Program-made: the position numbers and the translations under genes
Notes under the pieces: model-generated
The model's database searches: none
Seen by the model: the letters and a program-made list of their open reading frames with translations, nothing else
What the model was told of the DNA's origin: nothing
Assembly: GCA_963383645.1 (NCBI GenBank)
Contig: OY726559.1
Span: 115,362,441-115,426,440, forward strand
Origin: Muscardinus avellanarius
Taxonomy: Eukaryota > Chordata > Mammalia > Rodentia > Gliridae
Length of the DNA: 64,000 nucleotides
Direction of reading: 5' to 3'
Shown: positions 15,330-28,599 of the stretch, piece by piece
Position numbering within the stretch: position 1 is the stretch's first letter
Layout of the letters: each line of letters begins with the position of its first letter

Positions 15330-18300
15330 TCAGTCGTTGGTCTCAGGATCTGTCTGGGCCATGTAGGCGTCCAACTCTGCATCCAGGTGTCCCTTAGTTT
15401 TCGACATGTACGCATCTAACTGGTTGTCCAGCTGCTCCTTAGTCAGCGCAGGGCGAGTGAGGGCGCCTCTGCCTCGTCCACGGCCTCGGCCTCGGCCTCC
15501 AAAGCCCCCTCTTCCCCGACCTATCATACCCCGACCTGGCCCAAGGGGGGAAAAAAAGACAAGTTACACGTAGGTTTAATGGACGCTATACTAAGTGCCC
15601 CTTAAGAGTAGTGGGGCCTAGCTGAGAAAAGCTGAAGGGCAGGGAAAAGAGGAGAAATTCAGAAAAAAAGAAAACACACTGGGTAGAAAGCAACACATGG
15701 AAAGCACACATAATGAATCCCTTGTTACATGCTCATCTCTAAATGCTACTTAAAAAGTTTTTATCCCATCAACAAAGGAAAGTACTTAGCTGACTTTTTA
15801 AATAGAACTTAAAAAGTTTACCTCTCCTAAGACAACCCACTGTAAATTTATAACTAAAATGCATTATAGCCAGGCATGGTGGCCCACACTTGTAATTCCA
15901 GTTCTTGGGAAGCTGAGGCAGGAAGATCACAGATTCGAGGCCAGCCTCAGCTACCTAGTGAGACCCTGTTTCACAATAAAAAATAAAGTAGGGCTCGGGG
16001 TGTAACACAGAGATAGAAAGAATGCCCCGGGGTTCAATCCCCAGCATTAAAAAAACAAACAAAAAACCCAGCAAGCGGAGTGGTCACCTGATTCAGTAAT
16101 GCAGGGAGGCAATACAAAGGGTGCAGGAGTCAAGTGTGAAGTGGAACGCTGTCAATGGAGACCCTCTGGGAAGCTATCTGCCCCTAAATGATGAAAACGA
16201 CCCCATGGTTGTCCTAAGACTGAGGAGTTATTTTTACACAGAATCATGTGGGGAGATGAGGAAAAACACTGAGTAGCCCCAGCCAATGCTCTCTCTGATT
16301 TTAGTCACCTTAGGACAACTGTGGTTATCTGAGAGGTAGTTTCAACTCACTTAACAAAATACACCCAGCTGAAAAGCTACATTATCTAAGTCTTTCCCAC
16401 CATGGTGATGTCTCTTGGAAACCAGGCCAACATAATTTGGAAGCAGTCTATTTTATCTAGAAACCAAACTAACTTGTACTTCACTCAATAAGCCAAGTAG
16501 CATAAAATGGGAGAGAAAAAAAATAAGCTTTCACTTATTCTCATTTTTTCCCTTTCATAGTTAACATTCCTTGGCAACCTTAAGGTTATAACTTACGGAA
16601 GACCCGCTATGTGCTTTAAAAAGATCAAAGCAAGTATATATATGGACTTTAAGATAAATCCCTCCCTGAGCGGGGATTGTTGGGTGTTTCTCACTAAGCT
16701 CTACGGCAATCAACTCCAATGAGATTTAGCATTAACACCACCACTGCCACAGAGCTCTTTTCGAATCTGGGCCACGAGTCACAAGGTCTCAAAGGTAAAA
16801 CTATCAACAAGAGCCAGTTAGTTAACTAATACCACTTCACTTTCTACTTGACCAGGAAAACTGTCCCTGGCTCCCTATGCACCACACTGCACGGTGAACT
16901 GGCTGGTGTCAGTCTATGCCCAGCTCCAAGTCTCACCACTCTATTTATGGCTCACTGCATGGGAGACTCCAAGGCCTCACCATGCCAGGCACGTGCTCTA
17001 CAACTGATCTACACTCCAGCTCTTACCACCATTTTTTTTTTTGGTGGTACTGGGGACTGAACCCAAGGGTGCTCTACCACTGAGCACCCCCTGCCCTTTA
17101 TTTTATTCTTTATTTTGAAGCAGGGTGTCACTGAGTTGCAGAGGGCCTAAGTATCTGAGGCTGTCCGCAAACCGCGATCCTCAGGTCTCAGCCTCCCGAA
17201 TGCTGGGATTACAAGCATGCACCCCCACGCCTGGCTAGGCTTTCTAGTTTTGAGCAAGGTCTTGCTACTGTTCAGGCTGGCCACAATTTGTGATCCTCCT
17301 CCTCCTCAGTACCACTGCACTTGGCTCTCCTGGCCCTCACCTCTCCATTATTGTCCATCTCCCTCCTTCTCTATTCTTGTTTTCCCAGGGGTGTTCTGCC
17401 TGAGCTTTACCTCCAACCTTGTTTTATTTATTTCGAAACAGGGTCCCACTAAGTTGTTAAAGGCTGTCTTTGAACTTGCAATCCTCCTGCCTCAGCCTCC
17501 CAAGCACTGGGATTATAGGCATGCACCACGCCCAGCTTTCTCTATTCTTACCTAATTTAAACTGGAATTTTGTGCCTTTGGGGTGGGTATGTGGTGGTGG
17601 TGGGTCAAAGTCAAAATCCCAAACGAATCATTTTGTTATTTTAATAATACAACTTAACTCTCTAAGAGCCTGGAAGACGACTGTATAAAATCTGGCTCTC
17701 TAACATGTACCTGACTGGTTCTTAGAAGAACCAGAAGACTTTTGTACTACCAGCATGTGAATCTAGGAAATAAGCCAGTTTCAAAAAACAAAACAAGACA
17801 AACAAACAAGCCTGCCTAGGACTCGAAGCTATGCAGAAAGGTGGCTGAGTTTTTAAGGGAGGGAAGTAAGAGGGAGCTACTCTCTGAAGTTGGGAGCTGA
17901 CTAACCTCTACCACCGATTCCGCCACGACCCATAGCTCCACGCCCTAGGCCCCCTCTCCCAGGACCTCCACGACCTCGAACACCACCTCTTCTTAAGCCC
18001 ATTCGGGGAGCTACGGCTCGTCCGCCTCGGAGCAGGTTTTGACCTTGGAGAGGAGGCATACAATGTATATGCAGGTAAATCCGAGAAACAAAATAGATTC
18101 TAACCAAAGGAAGGCAGTGAGGGTTAAATGAGAGTAATTCAGTTAATTTTTAGGCTGGGTGGGGAAAGCTGCACACTGGGTGTGTGAACAGAATAAGCTG
18201 CTCATTATTCCAAATGATTCAATAATTCTGATCACAAATGATCTTTGAAAGAAGCTGGGAGTTAATTATGTACATATATTTAATTAATAACTGCTGAGCA

Positions 18301-21300
18301 ATCAGACAGATGCCTCTATTATGGTAGATTTAAAAATAAATGCCATGGTCCCTGCTCTCAACACATTCTTGTAGGGGCAAAAGCTATCCAGGAAACAGTG
18401 TAAGAGTGTTCAAAATGGAAGCAATTGGCAAGTGCTACAGGTCAACCTGTCCACTCTTTCTTCCAGATCTGTTTCATCAGCACCAGGAACACAGAAACGT
18501 TTAGTTATGATCTAGGCCAAAAGACCCATTCACTTCATTTCTTTCTGGTGCTAGGATTTGAACCCAGAGCCTGATGCTTGTGCATGCTAACCATTCGTTT
18601 CTTAAGACTCATTTCTAGAACCTGAATGTGCTTTGATTCAAGCAGCAGCAGTAGCAGCAGCAGGGTGTTTTAATGGAATGGAGATGACATGAGTTACCTG
18701 TTGCTACGCAGGTCATAGCCTTGCACCACTGCACATTATCAGAAAAGGAATGGTATCGATAAAAGACATGCAGCACTATTAAAAATGTGATTTCAAAAGT
18801 TATTAAGTACATTAATACAAATTCAGTAATAAAGATGTTCAACAAATGTGCCCATAAGCAGCCCAAGAGAAAAGGGGAGGGGCTAGGGCCCCACAATTAC
18901 CAGGCACACACAGCACTGACCTCGGAGCGAAACCCCGCCCCTAAGCAGGGTTCTGGTGGCGCGTCCCCCACGCAGTCCTCCTCTGGGCAGGCCTCTCTGG
19001 ACTATGGGCAGGCCTCGTCCTCCAACTGCTCCCCTGGCCAAGGCACCTATGGGCCGGCCTAACCGGGCCTGGATGTTACTCTTACCCAGGCGCTGCTTTA
19101 AGCTCTTCTGGAAGAAAAGGGTTGAAAGATTGAGATCAAAAAGCAATCCAGTAAAATTTGGCAGCTTCAAGTGTAGAGAAAAAGCAAGTGAGATGCTTTG
19201 TGTGGAGGAAAATAAAACCTGCAGTGGGTATCATAAGGATCCCAAAACCGAAACCTTTGCCTCAGAACATGGAGTAAAAGAAAAATTCTGATCCCAAGTA
19301 GAAATTCCAAGAAGCTTCAGTATGGTCCAATGATATCGGCATCACCATAAATTACCTCACTAATTTGGCTACAGAAGTCACATACTGCCAGATGGAACTA
19401 AGTTTTAATAAGACTGCTTGCTGTTTTTGAACCACAGGATGACAATGATATGACTTAATTCATACCTGCCCAAGGACTACCACTGTCTTCAAAGGCTTAC
19501 TCAAACACCACAGGAAGTTCATCACACTCAGGGCAAAAGTTAAATTCTAAGTTCATTTGAATTCTTGTGACTTAAGAACAAGATTGATTTTCAGTCAAAG
19601 AGGCCAGTGTGCTCCATTTTTCCTTTGAGAATCTATCTCCAGACGATCCACTTTTTACCTTAAGATGCAAATAAACACAAAAAGTCAAACTTCCTTTCCT
19701 TAAATTTCTTAAAAAACCATAATTCCATGTCTAGCCTTGCGAACAGCTCCTAAAGCCAGTATGATGACTTTTAATTCAAAATAAACACATAACTCAAATT
19801 ATCTCCACAGAACCAGCCAAACTTTTTAGAATTAAGAAGGTAAACCAGGCACACACTTGTACTCCCAGGAGGCCGAGACAGGATAATTGCAGGTTTGTGG
19901 CCAGCCTTGGAGTGAGGCCCTCAAGTAAAAGACCTGTTTCATAATAAAAAATAGAAGCCAGGTGTGGTGGCACACACTTGTAATCCCAGCATTCGGGAGG
20001 CTGAGACCAGAGGATCGTGGACAGCCTCAGCTACTTAGTGAGGCCCTCTGCAACTTAGTGAGACCCTGTCTCAAAATAAAGAATAAAAAATAGGGCAGGG
20101 GAGTATGGCTCGGAGGTAGACTGCCTCTGGGTTCCATCCCCAGACTCGCCAAGAAAAAAAAGAAAAAAAGAAATAAGAAAGGTGAGCTATAACTGCAGAG
20201 GACCACATATGAAGACAAGGATATACTTTACCAATTCATTTTATTTTATTTTTTGTGGTCCTGGGGATTGAACCTGAGGGCACTGTACCTCCAAGCTATA
20301 TCCTTAGTCCCATTTTTTTGGTTTCTTTTTCCGAGAGAGTCTCACAAAGTTGTGGAGGGTCTAAGTAGCTGAAGTTGGCAGTGAACCTCCATCCTCCTGT
20401 CTCATCCTCCCAGGTACTGGGATTACAAGTGTGTGCCATCATGCCCAGCTACTGTATCAATTTAAAATAATCTGTTCCTTTAAGAAAAATCTCTAAAGAT
20501 CCCATCTCAAAGAACTGAATTTTCTTAAAGGAAAAGAGGACAATATAGCCTTAAAACACAACCAAGGCTCTAGAGCAAGCCCAGTTTTCCATAAAGTCAT
20601 CAGTTACTATGAATGAAAATAAATTTTATGTACCTTCAGGCTCCATCACAAGAGACCCTGGGCTATCACAGCCCTCAAGATGCTGTGAGGCATTAACTTC
20701 CTAGCACAAAGTCCCAAACTGCTTCTACTTAGCAGGGAAAGGCACCGAACATGGTGCATAGGCAGGTACAGCCAATCATAAGGAGCTGTCCTGTCACTCC
20801 TGATTAGTACACAATTACTCTCTTTTTATGCAGGGCCAGAGGTCAAATCCATGTCCTCATGCATGCTAGACAAATGCTCTACTGCTGAGCTATGCTTCCA
20901 TTCTCAGCCCACAATTATGAGATCACAACTGCATTCTCTAAGTTCTGCATGTCCAGTTCTCCTGAGCTTTATCATTTAGGGAAGAACTGTGAAGTCCTGA
21001 GAAGTTCTTCTCCCCTCCCCATCTCTTACTGCCACCAATTCTGGCCTCCTGACCTTGATAAGGACACTTATTGTTAACTATACCGTTTGGATTCCACCTC
21101 TTGATCTGTACTGTAAAAGCTAGCCACTAGTCACACGTAGCTATTTATTTACTCATTTTTTGTGTACTGGAGGCTGAACACAGGGCCATTCTACCTCTGA
21201 GCTACACCCCCAGCCCTATTTCATTTCCTATTTTTGAAATATGGTCCAAGTTGCTACGGCAGCCCTCAAATCTGTGACTTTCACGTCTCAGTCTCTTGAG

Positions 21301-23979
21301 TACTAGGATTACAGGTGTGAGCCACAACACAGTGTTCATATATGGATGGCTCTTTACTTTTTATAGTACTGGAAATGGATTAAACCTAGGGGCATTCTCT
21401 CTCTGAGCTACACCTCCAATCCTATTTTACTTTATTTTGAAACAGGGTCTCTTACTAAGTTGCAGCTGGGAGTGCTAGCCAGGTGTGAGGGCACATGCCT
21501 GTAATCCCAGTACCTGGGAGGTTGAGAAAGGAGGATCAGAGTTCAAGGACAACCTCAACAAATACTGAGACTCTTGTGAGACTGTTTCAAAACAGATATA
21601 AAGCCGGGCGTGGTGGCGCACGTTTGTAATCCCAGCATCTGGGAGGCTGAGACCGGAGGATCGTAGTTTGCAGACAGCCTCAGCTACTTAGCAAGGCACT
21701 CGGTAACTTTGTGAGACCCTGTTTAAAAAAACAGGGCAAGGGGTGTAGCTTGGAGGTCGAATGCCCCTGGGTTTCATCCCCAGATCCGCAACAAAACAAA
21801 AAACAGAAATAAAATAGGGCTGGGGGTGTAACGTGGCGGTAGAATGTCCCTGGGATCAACTCTTTAGTAACACCCTCTATCGCTGAGTGCTGGTGGAGAA
21901 CCTGCCCCCAACCCTCAAGTACCGGGACCACAAGCATGCACCACCAAGCCTGACTCACATGGCTATATATATATAAAAAGCTCCTCCATCACACTAGCTA
22001 CTTTTAAAGCTTTCTTCAGCCCCATGACTAGTGCCTACTGCAGACAACAGATATTTCCATAAGCATCCAAGCTACTGGATAGTGCTACTCTAGAGGTGAT
22101 TGCACAGCCTGTACCTATCAGCTGCTCATTGAAACGTCCTTTGGGATGACCTGTCAGACTTTTTCAAGTTTTATTTGCTCCTGAAAAATGGCGGGGCCTT
22201 TTGCTTGCTTACTTTCCTGGATTAGGGACGATCTATTGCTCCAAGGCTTAAGGTAGCTGAAGCAGAAAGCCTTGTTTCTGATGAGTGAGCCCAGTGGTTC
22301 AGTGGGATGGGACAGTGTTATATCTAACTGCTACACTTAAGCACAGCCATGCAGTGCTAACAGCTACAGTCCTTACAGTTGCATGGCACCGCCCTCCAGT
22401 CGCCCAGCCACAGGTTGGACATATCCTTCCACAGCCAATGTCCGGGCTCGCATATAAAGTCTATGAATAATAAAGAGCAGGTTTTATTTCAGGTCTGGAA
22501 AAGGTTTACCGCTTACTGAAAATATGAAAGAGAACCCACTAACGCTTTGACTACTCAGTACTCTTGCCCCGTTCTGACCAAACTTTAGGTGCTGTGAAGT
22601 GAGGGTCGCTCTGCACTTTCTACACTTCAGCACTGAAAATCTCTACGAGCACTCGCATTTCCTCTGCTAGGAAAGAACGATTATCTTCCTAGTTTGTACT
22701 AAAACAGAAAGCTGCTTTCCTTCTCTTTTTTGGCCAAAATACTGGGAACTGAATCCATGGCCTGGCCTCGCACTAGCGTGTGTTCTACCACCGGGCTTCA
22801 CCACAGCACCAAACTTTCTTTGTAGGAAAAAAGAAAAAAATCTAAGGATTGAACATCAGATAATACAACACAATCAGGCCACAGAGATAGCAAACTCCCT
22901 AAAGGGGAAAACACCCCAACAAAAATAAGATAATAAAATGTTACTTATCCATACCTGACAAAAGTGGAATTCTCTGAACTTCTTCAGAGAAGTTTCCGCT
23001 TTGGCCCTGAGCCACTCTGTAATCGTCCTCAGGTCCTGACAGCCTCAGGACTGGCAGACACATCAGCTGCTCCAGAGCATCAAGACCCATTTCCTCACCT
23101 GCTTCAGTTTTAATGCTGCCTGGACAGAGGGTCTATTCTCCATCTGCTGGGCCAGTCTTCTGTTTCTGGCACTGGCTAGCTGCTGCTGTTGCTGCATCGA
23201 AGCCCGAATATTCACTGGCATCGGCTGTTTGTTCTTCAGCATATTAGTAAAGCTTCAAGGTCGAACAAAATGGATGTTTAAATAAAAGCTTTATTACAAA
23301 ACATTTATTGGCATTTTCATGGCTTGCTAGACCAGGAGCTCCAGATCCCACGAACTTTTAAGTAAAGTGGTACGTTTAGATCAAGGCTGATGTGGGTTAA
23401 AGACTCCTCTGTTTCCATAAACTTGCAAGAATCAGAAACTCAGAAATGCAGCTAAGTGCAGCACATTCAATAAAAAGTGATAACAAGGGCTCAGGTAACG
23501 GCTCTTAGAGAAGTGGAAAGTATGAGAAACACACAACACGCAGATACGACGAGAGACAGAGACACGCAGCTTCAAAGACAAAGAAGCGAGCCGAAACCCC
23601 GGGGACTCAAAGGTTCACTTGAGAGCACCCATGAGGAAGGGCTAGCACACCTTCAGAGACCATGGAAATTAGTGTGTCACATGTATTACTTAGTTACAGG
23701 TGAATAATTAGTATGCCACACTGAGATAAGTATGCTTCAGAAGAAGCAAAAACAGACATTAAATCTCTTGACTTTTATTTAATGGTACTAGGCATCGAAC
23801 CTACAGTGTTCTGCCTCTGTGCTACAATCCCAACCCTATTTTTTAAAATTTTGAAATAGGGTCTAAGTTGCCAAGGCTGGCTTTGAATCTGTAATCTTGT
23901 CTCAGCCTTCCAAGTACTGGGATTACAGGTGGGCACCACCTTGCCTGGCTCTTAAGTTTGAACACCATTCTGATTTAAA

Positions 23980-24031
<52 letters not shown>

Positions 24032-25026
24032 TGGCCAAACACACTGGATGAACAAAACTCCAAGAGGTAAAAATTTACTTTTGAATACCTTAGCATTTGG
24101 GGGTGTGTGTGTGTGTGTGCAAGTGGGGTACTGGGAATTAAACCCAGGGGCACTCTACCTCAGAGATACACCCCAACCCATTTTTATTTATTTTGAAACA
24201 GGGTCACACTAGGTTGCTGAGGCTGTACTTGAACCTGTGATCCTCCTGTTTCAGCCTCCCACATACTGGGATGACAGATGTTGGCCACTACACCTGGCTA
24301 AATACATTAATATTTCTTAGTCTCAAATGATCAGCCTTTCTATCTCCAAGCTAGGACTTTTGAGAAAGATTTAAGAGCCTGTGAAAATTATCTTTATTAT
24401 TCCTGTCTTGGTTAAGTTTAAGAGTATGAAAGAGAACAACACAACTGTAAAAGAATCCAGAAGAACAATGAATGAAAAAGCAGAATGGAAAGAGTGAAAT
24501 GGAGCAAAGCAAGTGCCTCTTACAAGGCCCAGGAATGCCATTCGAGGGCCTTTGGACATATTCACACGGCTTGCTACCTGCCTCTTACAGGCCAGACGCA
24601 ACACTGCTGGCCTTGGACTGGGCAGCAAGCCTCTTGCAGCCAGGGTATACCATGCCACCATGCTGCACCACCCCTGTATCAATGCAAAAAACTTGAAAAG
24701 GGAGGGCGTGAGGAGTCTTTTTAAAATACATCCCACCAGATAAATATTTCAGACAGCTTAACATAAAAATCTACTGATAAGGGGTTTTGTAACAGCTGCC
24801 CAATTGGTTCTGTGTACCACATAATAAGATGCGACTAAGAACAGAGGTCTGTAGCCTTCTGTTGGTATTTAGCTTACAACTGGTGTTTGTGCACTGGACC
24901 CCAGGTCAACGTAAGTAATGCTTTCTTAGGAAGGAGCTGAAGTTGCTGTTGGCTGCCTCACCGCTCATTTAGAGACATCTTGGTGGTGCTTTTTAGCACA
25001 ACTTTCGGTGCTGACTGTGCAGCCAT
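15330..25026 (-). CDS. CHTOP: CHTOP, chromatin target of PRMT1, complete coding region
   Basis: Nuclear RNA-binding protein, methylated by PRMT1/5, that works with the TREX complex in mRNA export and binds the 5FMC complex. Coding exons on the minus strand: 24962-25026 (ATG), 23099-23252, 18921-19104 (or 19107), 17906-18043 and 15330-15535 (TGA). With the 19104 border the protein is 248 aa, as in human. Domains: N-terminal [20 protein letters not shown], a five-Gln run near residue 41, a long Gly/Arg-rich methylation region at about 90-205 ([11 protein letters not shown]), and the C-terminal FoP duplication with repeated LDAYM units ([22 protein letters not shown]). The third coding exon has tandem acceptors. 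A 5' noncoding exon must lie in the CpG island near 29 kb. Introns 1 and 3 are full of SINEs. Confidence 0.96.
15869..16055 (+). mobile_element. B1-dID SINE in the last CHTOP intron
   Basis: Full dimer from TAGCCAGGCATGGTGG to an A-rich tail. Confidence 0.85.
16056..17030. other. CHTOP: Unique part of the last CHTOP intron
   Basis: Free of young SINEs. No exon-like feature is recognised. Confidence 0.5.
17030..17540 (-). mobile_element. Minus-orientation SINE cluster in the last CHTOP intron
   Basis: A full copy at about 17032-17236, a fragment at about 17245-17325, and a further copy at about 17375-17538. Confidence 0.75.
18541..18605 (-). mobile_element. Old ID-like fragment
   Basis: TTTCTGGTGCTAGGATTTGA followed by a CATGCTAACCA-like part resembles the complement of an old tRNA-Ala ID element. 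Confidence 0.45.
19841..20452. mobile_element. SINE cluster in CHTOP intron 3
   Basis: A truncated plus copy at about 19841-19945, a full plus copy at 19951-20180, and a minus copy at about 20240-20452. Confidence 0.75.
20453..21157. other. CHTOP: Mostly unique intron sequence
   Basis: No exon is recognised. An old ID-like piece is at about 20830-20910. Confidence 0.45.
21158..21956. mobile_element. Nested SINE cluster in CHTOP intron 3
   Basis: Minus copies at about 21158-21335 and 21358-21468. A plus copy (21474-21600 plus 21807-21875) is split by a younger plus copy at 21603-21806. A minus head piece ends at about 21956. Confidence 0.7.
21957..23098. other. CHTOP: Unique part of CHTOP intron 3
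   Basis: An old minus ID-like piece is at about 22725-22810. Otherwise no feature is recognised. Confidence 0.45.
23253..24961 (-). other. CHTOP: CHTOP intron 2 (candidate regulated retained intron)
   Basis: The intron lies between the ATG exon and the second coding exon. It holds minus-orientation SINEs at about 23784-23951 and 24123-24299 and an A/AT run. The flanking 500-650 bases next to each exon are SINE-free. Retention of this intron, with nonsense-mediated decay, is the reported autoregulation route of CHTOP in human cells (recalled literature, not visible here). Confidence 0.5.
23977..24028. repeat. (A)n(AT)n microsatellite in CHTOP intron 2
   Basis: About 20 A followed by about sixteen AT units. 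Confidence 0.9.
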
Positions 25027-25175
25027 CTTCAAATCCCGAGAATCTACAAAGGACAACATGTAGGATGAGCAAATCAAAATGATGACCTTCTTATTTATAT
25101 AAGAGACAAAGCCCAAACCAGTGACGAATGGAAAGGTCTACCACTGCTGAAGATCATATTAAAGCCCATCGCAAA

Positions 25176-25881
25176 GCAGGGGCTGGTGGTACTCGCTTGT
25201 AATCCCAGTACTTGGGAGGCTCAGACAGGAGGATCTGGGTTCACGGATAGCCTCAGCCACTTAGTGAGACCTTGTTTTCAAATAAATAATTAAAAAATAG
25301 GGCTGGAGATATAGCTCAGAGGTACAATGCCTCTGGGTCCCATCCCCAACACCACAAAAACAAAACAAAAAACACCTCATTGCAAATGCTGGAATTTGTA
25401 TGGCAGTTGCTCCAAGTCATTATTTTTTTTTCCCTTGGTGGTACTAGGGGTGGAACCCAGGGGCTTTCTACCTCCAGGCTACACTCCCAGACCTATTTTA
25501 TTCTTTATTTGGAAACAGGGTCTCCTAAGTTGTTGAGAGCCTCACTCAGTAGCTGAGGCTGGCTTCGAACCTGTGCGATCCTCCTGTCTCAGACTCCCAA
25601 GTGCGGGATTACAAGCGTGCGCCACCACGCCCGGTTATTATTATTTTTTTTTTTTTTTTACAGTTTAAGAGTCTGGCTTTAGCCCATTATGGTGGCACAG
25701 GCCTGTAATCCCAGAACTTGGGAGGTTGACACAAGAGGATATAGCAAGTTCAAGACCAGCCTTGGCAATTTAATAAGCCTCTTAGCAGCCTAGCCAGACA
25801 TTTCAAACGAAAAAAAAAAAGTGCTGGGGGTGTAGCTTGAAAACAGAATGTTCCTAGATTCAAACCCGATTACCCCCCACC
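25176..25881. mobile_element. SINEs at the 3' end of CHTOP intron 1
   Basis: A plus copy at 25176-25368, a minus copy of the TTTGGAAACAGGG subfamily at 25424-25636, and a diverged plus copy at about 25685-25880. Confidence 0.75.
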
Positions 25882-25891
25882 CCCATAAGTC

Positions 25892-25892
<1 letters not shown>

Positions 25893-25930
<38 letters not shown>
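25893..25930. repeat. (TG)n microsatellite
   Basis: Nineteen TG units next to a minus-orientation ID part. Confidence 0.9.
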
Positions 25931-25931
<1 letters not shown>

Positions 25932-26745
25932 TGGTGGTACCCGGATTGAATCCAAGGGTACTTTACCACTGAGCTACATCCTCAGCTTATTATTGTGATA
26001 CTGGAGATTGAACCAGGAGACATTCTACCTCCAAGCTATACCGCCAGCCCTATCCCTATATTTTTCATTATTATTTTATGGTACTGGGATGGAACCCAGA
26101 GGCTTTCTACTTCAGGCTACAATCCTCTACCTATTTTATATTTTATTTGGAAACGGTCTCACTAAGTTGCTGAGGCTGGCTTCGAACTTGTGCAATCCTC
26201 CAGTCTCAGCCTCCCAAGTGCTGAGATTACAAGCGTGCGCCACCACACCTGGCTCATTCTTATTTTGAAACAAGGTCTTACTAAGTTGGAGAGCCTCACT
26301 AAGTAGCTGAGGCTGGCCTCAAACCTGTGATCCTCCTGTCTCAGGAGGATCCCAAGTACTGGGATTACAAGCAGGCACCATCACCATGCCTGGCCCCCAG
26401 CCTATTAAAAAATATATATTTTTTATTGGTCCTATGGATTGAACCCAGAAACATTATACCTCAGAGTTACACCCCTAGCCCTATTTTTTATTTCTTATTT
26501 GGGAACAGTCTTACTAGGTTGCCTAGAACCTTGCTAAATTGCAGAGACTGGCTTAAACCAGTAATCCTCCTGTCTCAGCCTCCCAAGTACTGAGATTACA
26601 CCAGTGTACCACACCTGGCCCTTTTTAAAAATTTTGAGACAGGATTCCACTAAATTGGCCAGGCAGCTTGGAACTTGTGATCCTCCTGCCTCAGTCTCTC
26701 TTCCCAGAAGCTAGGATTACAGGTGAACACCACCACTCCTGGCAA
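25931..26745 (-). mobile_element. Nested minus-orientation SINEs in CHTOP intron 1
   Basis: A copy made of about 25990-26065 plus 26253-26395 is split by a copy at about 26066-26252. Further copies lie at about 26412-26618 and 26619-26745. Confidence 0.7.
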
Positions 26746-26849
26746 TGTGGCTTTTAACCTAGACCATCTTTTTGAACCTTGACTCCGTAAGCATTAGCCA
26801 AGGAATGTTAAAAAAATACAGATCTAGAACAATTAAACCACAATCTTAA

Positions 26850-28013
26850 ACTGGGTGTGTGGTGGGGGAATACCTGTAATCCCAGTATTTGGGAAGCTGA
26901 CACAGCAGGATGGCAGGTTTTAAGACAGTTTCAGCAAAGGGACTCATCAACCAGTGAGACCTTGTTTCAAAAGTAAAAATAAAAAATAGGGCCAGGAGTG
27001 TAGCTTGGAGATAGAAGGTCTCCAGATTCAACCCCCAGCACTCGAGGGGGGAGGAAGCTACTTGTAAGCTTTCAGTGTGACGTTAAACTTGGGCTCACTG
27101 ATCTAGAGAATACAGACACGCCTAATTTCAAAATTGGCTCTCAACTCCAAAATCAAGTTAGGTGTTTTAGCAAGGGGTTAGGAAAGTTTCCTAAATGAAC
27201 ATTCCAGCTGGGCTTGGTCTGTAATCCCACTACTTGGGAGTCAGCCTCAGTAACAAAGGCTCTCAGCAACTTACTGAGATCTTGTTTTCAAACAAAACAC
27301 AAAACAGGGCTAGGGGTATGGCCTGGAGGCAGAATGCCCCTGAGTTCCACCTTCAATATCACAAAATAAATACCAAAATAAACATTCATCTAGGAGTACA
27401 GTGTGTGTGTGTGTGTTTTACTGGGGATGGAACCCAGGGACTTTCTACATCCCAGCTACACTCCTAGACCTATTTTTTAAATATTTTGTTTGGAAGCCGA
27501 AGGACTCAACTTGTCAACAGCCTCAGCTACTTATTGAGGCCCTCTGAAACTTAGAGAGACCCTGTTTAGAAAATAAAGAATAAGCCAGCATGGTGGTGCA
27601 CGTTTGTAATCCCCACACTTGGGAGGCTGAGACAGGAGGATAGGAGAGGTTCGAAGCCAGCCTCAGCAACTTAGTGAGCCCCCGTTTCCTAATAAAATAT
27701 AAAATAGGTCTGGAGTATAGCCCGGAGGTAGAAAGCCTCTGGGTTTCGGGTTCCACCCCCAATACCACCACCCCCCAAAAAAGAATAAAAAATAGGGCAG
27801 GGGGTGTAGGTTGGAGGTCGAATGCCTCTGGGTTCCATCCCCAGACCCGCCAAAAATAAATAAATAAATAAATAATAAATTAAATTTGGAAACAGGGTCC
27901 CACTAATTATTACAAGCCTCACTAAGTAGCTGAGGCTGGCTTCAAAACAGCATGATCCTCCTGCTTCAAGCCTCCCAAGTACTGATATTACAAGCCACCA
28001 CCCCGGGCTCCCA
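26850..28013. mobile_element. Mixed-orientation SINE cluster in CHTOP intron 1
   Basis: Plus copies at about 26850-27052 and 27207-27372, and a minus ID piece at 27413-27495. A plus copy (27515-27583 plus 27782-27858) is split by a plus copy at about 27584-27776. A minus piece lies at about 27880-28013. Confidence 0.7.
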
Positions 28014-28029
28014 GCTCCCTCCTCTCTTT

Positions 28030-28590
28030 TTTCTTAAGGTACTGGGGATAAAACACAGAGACATTCTACCTCCGAGCTACACCCCAAGCCCATTTTTTAT
28101 TCTTTATTTTGAAACAGGGTCTGAATTGCAGAGGACCTCACTAAGTAGCTGAGGGCTGTCTACAAACCATGATCCTCCTGTCTCAGCCTCCCAAACGCTG
28201 GGATAACAAGCGTTTGGGCCACCACGCTCAGCAACCATTTTATTTTGAAACAGGGTCTCACCAAGTTGCAGAGGGCCTCACTACTGGCCGCGAACCTGCG
28301 ATCCTCCAGCCTTTAGCCTCCCAAGTACTGGCATGACCAGCGTGCACTACCACGCCCGACTTGCGGGTACAAAATTTAATATTTTTGTTGCGGTACTGGG
28401 GGTGGAACCCAGGAGCTTTTCTACCTCCGGGCTCTACTCCCAGACTTTTATATTTTATTTGGAAACAGGATTTCACTAAGTTGCAGAGGGCCTCACTCAG
28501 TAGCTGAGGCTGGCTTCGAGCCTGCGCGACCCTCCTGTCTCAGCCTCCCAAGCGTGGGGATTACAAGCGTGCGCCACCACGCCCGACTTG
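28030..28590 (-). mobile_element. Three minus-orientation SINEs beside the CHTOP CpG island
   Basis: Copies at about 28030-28232, 28233-28362 and 28378-28590. The last ends where the CpG-dense sequence begins. Confidence 0.75.
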
Positions 28591-28599
28591 GGGACACAA

